Of a stretch of DNA of 64,000 bases, positions 60,525 through 64,000 are shown one piece after another. Below the pieces are notes generated by a model, which was not told the DNA's origin, did no database searches, and was given only the letters and a program-made list of their open reading frames with translations. The stretch comes from Paenibacillus sp. J45TS6. GTDB taxonomy: Bacteria; Bacillota; Bacilli; Paenibacillales; Paenibacillaceae. Both the position numbers and the translations under genes were made by a program. The DNA lies in assembly GCF_018403285.1 (NCBI RefSeq), contig NZ_BOSJ01000011.1, forward strand, positions 1-64,000. The letters are read 5' to 3'. Every line of letters starts with the position of its first letter. Within the stretch, counting starts at the first letter, position 1.

Positions 60525-61871
60525 TTATTGCTCTTTTTTCTTGTCCTTAAGCCATTTTGGAGCCCCTTTGTTCTTCCGATCGCGTTCTCTCTCGTTCTTG
60601 CGTCCAGGAACAGCGGAGGATTGCTCACGGTCTTTCGCACTGCTTGTGCGAACCGCTGGTTTTCCATGTGAAGAGGAAGCAAAAGAAGAAGCTCCTTTTT
60701 TAGTGAATGATCGCTGAGGTCTATTGGAGGAAACCGCCGGTCCATCTTTTATTTCTCCACCTTGCATTGCTCGTTCATTCAGCTCAATGCCAAGTTCTCT
60801 AGCGAATTTACGCATGATAAAGGTCTCTTTCTCCCCAACGATGGATACAACAGTCCCCGTCTTGCCCATCCGTCCTGTTCTGCCTGCACGGTGAACATAA
60901 TGATCGGAGTCAAAAGCAGGGTCAAAGTTAATAACGAGCGGTAAATCTTGAATATCAAGACCTCGTGCAGCTACATCACTGGCAATGAGAAGTTTAATCT
61001 GTCCATCACGGAATGCACTTAAAACCCGGGTCCGCGTCATTTTATCCGCATCACCGTAAAGAGCAGCAGCAGAGATACCCATGTAGTTCATTTTGGCTTC
61101 TACTTCCGAAATCGTCTCCGCATTATTAGCGAACACAATCGCTTTGGTTGGATCAAAATGACGCACCACGCGGCGAAGCATATCAATTTTCTCGCGCTCA
61201 CCTGCTACAAAATACAAATGTGTCAGTCCTGTTGCCGTCATTTGCTCCGGATCAATACCAATCGAAACAAAATCTTTCATTTCACGTTCAGCGAGTCTCC
61301 GTGTTCCTTCATCCACCGTAGCGGATAAAAAGACGAGCTGGCGATCTCTGAGTGCACTGCGCAGAATATGATTCACATCACCTGCACCGCCCAGCTGAAA
61401 TACTTGATCGGCTTCATCGATAACGATTGTTTTGACCTGATGCATTTTGAGTTTACGTACTTCAATTAATTCACGAACTCGGCCCGGTGTCCCTACGACA
61501 ATCTCCGGATGCTCTTTCAGCTTTTCGATCTGACGTTTGATGGCAGCACCGCCAATAAGGCCGAGTGTCTTAATTCCCTTATATGCGCCGTACACTTCTG
61601 CTTCTCGTACAATTTGCATAGCAAGCTCTTGTGTCGGAGCAAGAATGACTTTTTGTGTACCTTTTACATTCGTATCTACCGTTTCCAGAAGCGGCAGTAG
61701 GTACGCTAATGTTTTTCCAGTTCCGGTCTGGGAACGAGCAAGGACATCTTTTCCTTCACGTATCACAGGAATCGTCTGTTCCTGTACAGGAGAAGGCGCT
61801 GTAATCCCTTTATCCGAAAGCAATTGTATTAAATCCGGGTGTAACCCGAGTGAATCAAAACTTGTTGTCAT
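60525..61871 (-). CDS. DEAD-box RNA helicase
   Basis: The 448-residue protein has the Q motif (APSPVQEQTIP), motif I (ARSQTGTGKT), motif II (VIDEADQVF), SAT (FLSATVD) and motif VI (HRAGRTGR). A basic C-terminal tail of about 75 residues follows (KNERERDRKNKGAPKWLKDKKK), usual for cold-shock or ribosome-assembly helicases. It should unwind RNA using ATP. I cannot tell which paralogue (CshA, CshB or YfmL type) it is. AAGGATGG precedes the ATG. Confidence 0.93.
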   Translation of the reverse strand: MTTSFDSLGLHPDLIQLLSDKGITAPSPVQEQTIPVIREGKDVLARSQTGTGKTLAYLLPLLETVDTNVKGTQKVILAPTQELAMQIVREAEVYGAYKGIKTLGLIGGAAIKRQIEKLKEHPEIVVGTPGRVRELIEVRKLKMHQVKTIVIDEADQVFQLGGAGDVNHILRSALRDRQLVFLSATVDEGTRRLAEREMKDFVSIGIDPEQMTATGLTHLYFVAGEREKIDMLRRVVRHFDPTKAIVFANNAETISEVEAKMNYMGISAAALYGDADKMTRTRVLSAFRDGQIKLLIASDVAARGLDIQDLPLVINFDPAFDSDHYVHRAGRTGRMGKTGTVVSIVGEKETFIMRKFARELGIELNERAMQGGEIKDGPAVSSNRPQRSFTKKGASSFASSSHGKPAVRTSSAKDREQSSAVPGRKNERERDRKNKGAPKWLKDKKKEQ

Positions 61872-61972
61872 TTTTAATAGTCCATCCTTTGTTTGAAAAT
61901 CGATTATATTTCATTATATGCGAAAACAGGCGCTGTACCAAATGCGATCTTTTTTCGCGCCATAAAAAAACA

Positions 61973-62012
61973 AAAAATAAAGCCCCTAAGCTTATAATTA
62001 GCCAGGAGCTTT
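61973..62012 (-). terminator. Terminator of the SDR gene
   Basis: On the minus strand aaagctcct and aggggcttt form the stem, followed by ATTTTTTGTTTTTTT. It lies just after the stop of the gene at 62017-62799 and before the helicase gene. Confidence 0.8.
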
Positions 62013-62016
62013 CCCT

Positions 62017-62799
62017 TTATTTTCGGTTCATGAGTCCATAGGTCAACCTATCTGCAAATCTGGGAAACAACTGATAAATCCGCATGCCAAAAGCCGCTGA
62101 TCGGGGGAGATTTACCTCTTCCTTGCGGCGGATGATCGCCTGTACAATCTTATCAGCAACGTATTCGGGTTTCATGATGAAGCCGCCTAGATTTTTCATA
62201 TAACCGCCGTCCGGATCTGCCTGTTCAAAAAAAGGGGTGTCAATGGGGCCCGGGTTAATCGTTGTTACGTGAATGCCCGATTTTCTATATTCCTGTCTCA
62301 GTGCATTGCTAAAGCCGAGAACCGCATGTTTCGTCGCTGTGTAGGAAACCGATTTTGCCGTTCCAATCTTTCCTGCCATAGAGGCAACATTTACGATTTG
62401 ACCCTGCCCTGCTTCCAGCATATAAGGCAATACGACTTTCGTTACCCGTACTGTTCCCATATAATTCACGTCCATCATATCTTCAAATGAAGAAACAGGC
62501 ATATTAACGAACGATTCAAATTGTCCATAGCCCGCATTATTAAGTACGATATCAATTTTCCCGTACTTTTCTATAATTTTCTCTACGCAAGACTGTACTT
62601 CCCTTGCATCTGTTACGTCCATCTTCAGCCATTCATGAGTACCACCTATGGACTGACTGATATCAGTTAGCTTTTTCTCTGATCTTGCCGTCAAGATCGG
62701 AATCGCACCCTCCGCACTCAGCTTCTGTGCACATAAAGCGCCAATACCGCTTGATGCTCCTGTAATCAGTACCACTTTGCCTTGTAACCTCATCGCCAT
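62017..62799 (-). CDS. Short-chain dehydrogenase/reductase
   Basis: The 260-residue protein is a classical SDR: TGASSGIG near residue 15, the NNAG block, Ser near 143 and YTATK near 156. This gives NAD(P)-dependent oxidation or reduction of an unknown substrate. It resembles the YqjQ-type SDR of Bacillus in size and motif order. GGAGG lies 4 nt before the ATG. It is a single gene with a terminator. Confidence 0.88.
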   Translation of the reverse strand: MAMRLQGKVVLITGASSGIGALCAQKLSAEGAIPILTARSEKKLTDISQSIGGTHEWLKMDVTDAREVQSCVEKIIEKYGKIDIVLNNAGYGQFESFVNMPVSSFEDMMDVNYMGTVRVTKVVLPYMLEAGQGQIVNVASMAGKIGTAKSVSYTATKHAVLGFSNALRQEYRKSGIHVTTINPGPIDTPFFEQADPDGGYMKNLGGFIMKPEYVADKIVQAIIRRKEEVNLPRSAAFGMRIYQLFPRFADRLTYGLMNRK

Positions 62800-62896
62800 T
62801 TATCCTCCAGCCTGCAGTTCGCTTATTCTTATTATGATAATGCACCCGTATGTAAAAAACAAAACTAGAATAGCGAGCTGCTGCTTAGAGAACGGT

Positions 62897-63358
62897 TTAA
62901 GAGATCATAACTTGAATATCCAGCTCTCCAATGCCGTCCATTGAGATCGGAATACAAAGTGCCTGACTGACGAGGTCCATGCCGGGATGAGAGGATTTCA
63001 CTACCTGCGGCGGAGTAATATCAACAGAGTATCCCTGGTTATATAGGATCGTACTTGCATTCCCGCTAATCATATTACCGAGTTCTGAAATTGCGCTCTG
63101 CCCCATCTCATCCATCTCAGCAATGATAAATCCGCCCATCATAGCGGATACGATACGTAGTGCCACCTGTTCCTCAATTCCAAAAACAACGTTGCCGTTC
63201 AGTTGTCCTGTCATTCCGATCATGATCCATATATGGTCCTCTAAGTACTCCACATTTTTGATACCCAGTTGACCGGTGGAAGGTGATTTTTGAATCAATT
63301 GTTCAAATACGAGCCGTGCGGACTCCAAAAACGGATTAATCACTTCGGCTTTCAACAA
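62897..63358 (-). CDS. cheX: Chemotaxis protein CheX
   Basis: The 153-residue protein is a CheX-type CheY-P phosphatase relative. It carries the CheC/CheX-family helix motif ExxN in SELGNMISGNAS near residue 91, in a small mixed fold without membrane segments. It should speed removal of phosphate from CheY-like proteins. The TTG start has AAGGGGG about 5 nt upstream. No other chemotaxis genes are nearby. CheC is less likely because only one such motif is present. Confidence 0.87.
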   Translation of the reverse strand: MLKAEVINPFLESARLVFEQLIQKSPSTGQLGIKNVEYLEDHIWIMIGMTGQLNGNVVFGIEEQVALRIVSAMMGGFIIAEMDEMGQSAISELGNMISGNASTILYNQGYSVDITPPQVVKSSHPGMDLVSQALCIPISMDGIGELDIQVMIS

Positions 63359-63606
63359 TTTTGCCCCCTTACTGAGTTAATGGTCACGACCCAAAAGTCC
63401 CATTATAATTAACATTATTATACTTTAAGCCACATTTCAATTCATCACGAATTAAATCTAAAGGCCCATAATAACTGTTATCGACAGATCAGAAGGGATT
63501 GTTTATACATGAATAAGAAAGTCGTATCCATCGAAAGCAAACAATTAGGTAAGTCCAACGATTCACCAGCTCATTTTCCTAGTTCAAAAGACCTCCATTC
63601 CTGTTC

Positions 63607-64000
63607 TTACCACGTGAAACCACTAGGTGTATAACGGTCCGGTGGTACAGAGGGATCATCATCCTCTGCTGCTTCTCTTTCCCCTTTTGATAAATCGACC
63701 TTCGTTAAGAACCACATCCCTGCTAAGAAAAAGAACATAACGGACAAGATCGCAAGCCGGCTTGTGCCTGTTAAGGCTGCGGTAAGGCCAAATACGGCTG
63801 GGCCGAGCGCGGCAGATACTTTTCCGGACAGACTCATAAAGCCAAAAAATTCAGTAGCTTTGCTTGCAGGGACAAGCTGACTATAAATAGACCTTGCGAG
63901 GGACTGGCTTCCTCCTTGCACCATACCGACCATCGCCGCGAGAATATAGAAGTGAAGCGGACTGTTCATAAAATAACCAACAATAACAATCAACACATAA
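63607..64000 (-). CDS. UMF1-type MFS transporter, 3' end (partial)
   Basis: The visible 130 residues are the C-terminal end of an MFS carrier. They have SLARSIYSQLVPASKATEFFGFMSLSGKVSAALGPAVFG, as in Atg22/UMF1-type proteins, three or four hydrophobic segments and a polar acidic tail. The gene's 5' part lies beyond the window edge at 64000. The upstream in-frame ATG near the edge is internal to the protein. Confidence 0.85.
   Translation of the reverse strand, partial: YVLIVIVGYFMNSPLHFYILAAMVGMVQGGSQSLARSIYSQLVPASKATEFFGFMSLSGKVSAALGPAVFGLTAALTGTSRLAILSVMFFFLAGMWFLTKVDLSKGEREAAEDDDPSVPPDRYTPSGFTW

Noticed and set aside
62897-63358. CheC rather than CheX
   Set aside because: Only one ExxN-type motif and 153 residues are present, whereas CheC has two such helices.
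63509-63634. 41-codon plus-strand ORF starting MNKKVVSIESK
   Set aside because: It has a weakly spaced GAAGGG and overlaps the end of the MFS gene on the other strand. It may be real but cannot be supported from sequence alone.

Overview
The window looks like chromosomal DNA of an endospore-forming Bacillales bacterium, most likely Paenibacillus or a close relative. The evidence is gene content: CgeB-like and YheC/YheD-type spore proteins, a YjcZ-type small protein, YesM/YesN-type regulators with Lpl-type sugar transport, EcsAB, and many TTG/GTG starts behind strong AGGAGG-type ribosome sites. No rRNA, tRNA or CRISPR array was seen.

Region 1 (1-8.9 kb) is an AT-rich accessory zone. Short, mostly unrecognised membrane or secreted proteins lie on the minus strand as near-single-gene units, separated by a recurring composite repeat with hairpins. 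It also holds a XerC/D-like tyrosine recombinase whose Shine-Dalgarno sequence sits inside a 15-bp hairpin, a decayed amidase-like gene and an IS3-family transposase remnant. The layout resembles a cassette array.

Region 2 (8.9-16.9 kb) is a shikimate/quinate-type operon (Fe-S flavin oxidoreductase, aroE, MFS, aroD) with a divergent LysR regulator and a second, paralogous MFS gene. It resembles the QuiR-controlled loci of Listeria.

Region 3 (16.9-29.3 kb, minus strand) is a long run of closely packed genes for a cell- or spore-surface glycan. It starts with three tiny helical proteins and a Lys-rich protein, followed by two CgeB-like proteins, glycosyltransferases, a methyltransferase and enzymes for a UDP-L-N-acetyl-6-deoxyhexosamine. 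A SigK-like promoter overlaps the terminator of the preceding ldh gene. Region 4 (29.4-33.4 kb) holds lctP-ldh, with two FNR-type boxes upstream, and galU.

Region 5 (33.4-46 kb) is a xylan/xylo-oligosaccharide operon: two GH43 enzymes, a GH10 xylanase without signal peptide, an Lpl-type ABC importer, and a sensor kinase flanked by two YesN-type response regulators. Region 6 (46-55.4 kb) has a dedA gene, a second glycosyltransferase cluster (GT2 enzymes, a GT-D protein, a nucleotidyltransferase), and on the plus strand a YheC/YheD-like ATP-grasp gene and psd. Several proteins of regions 3 and 6, from unrelated enzyme families, share Lys/Arg-rich extensions. Some also carry a Tyr/Gly-periodic motif, which suggests a common localisation signal.

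Region 7 (55.6-64 kb) is housekeeping: an AraC regulator, an aminotransferase, yjcZ with a good SigK-type promoter, ecsAB, a DEAD-box helicase, an SDR oxidoreductase, cheX and the 3' end of a UMF1-type MFS gene cut by the window edge.
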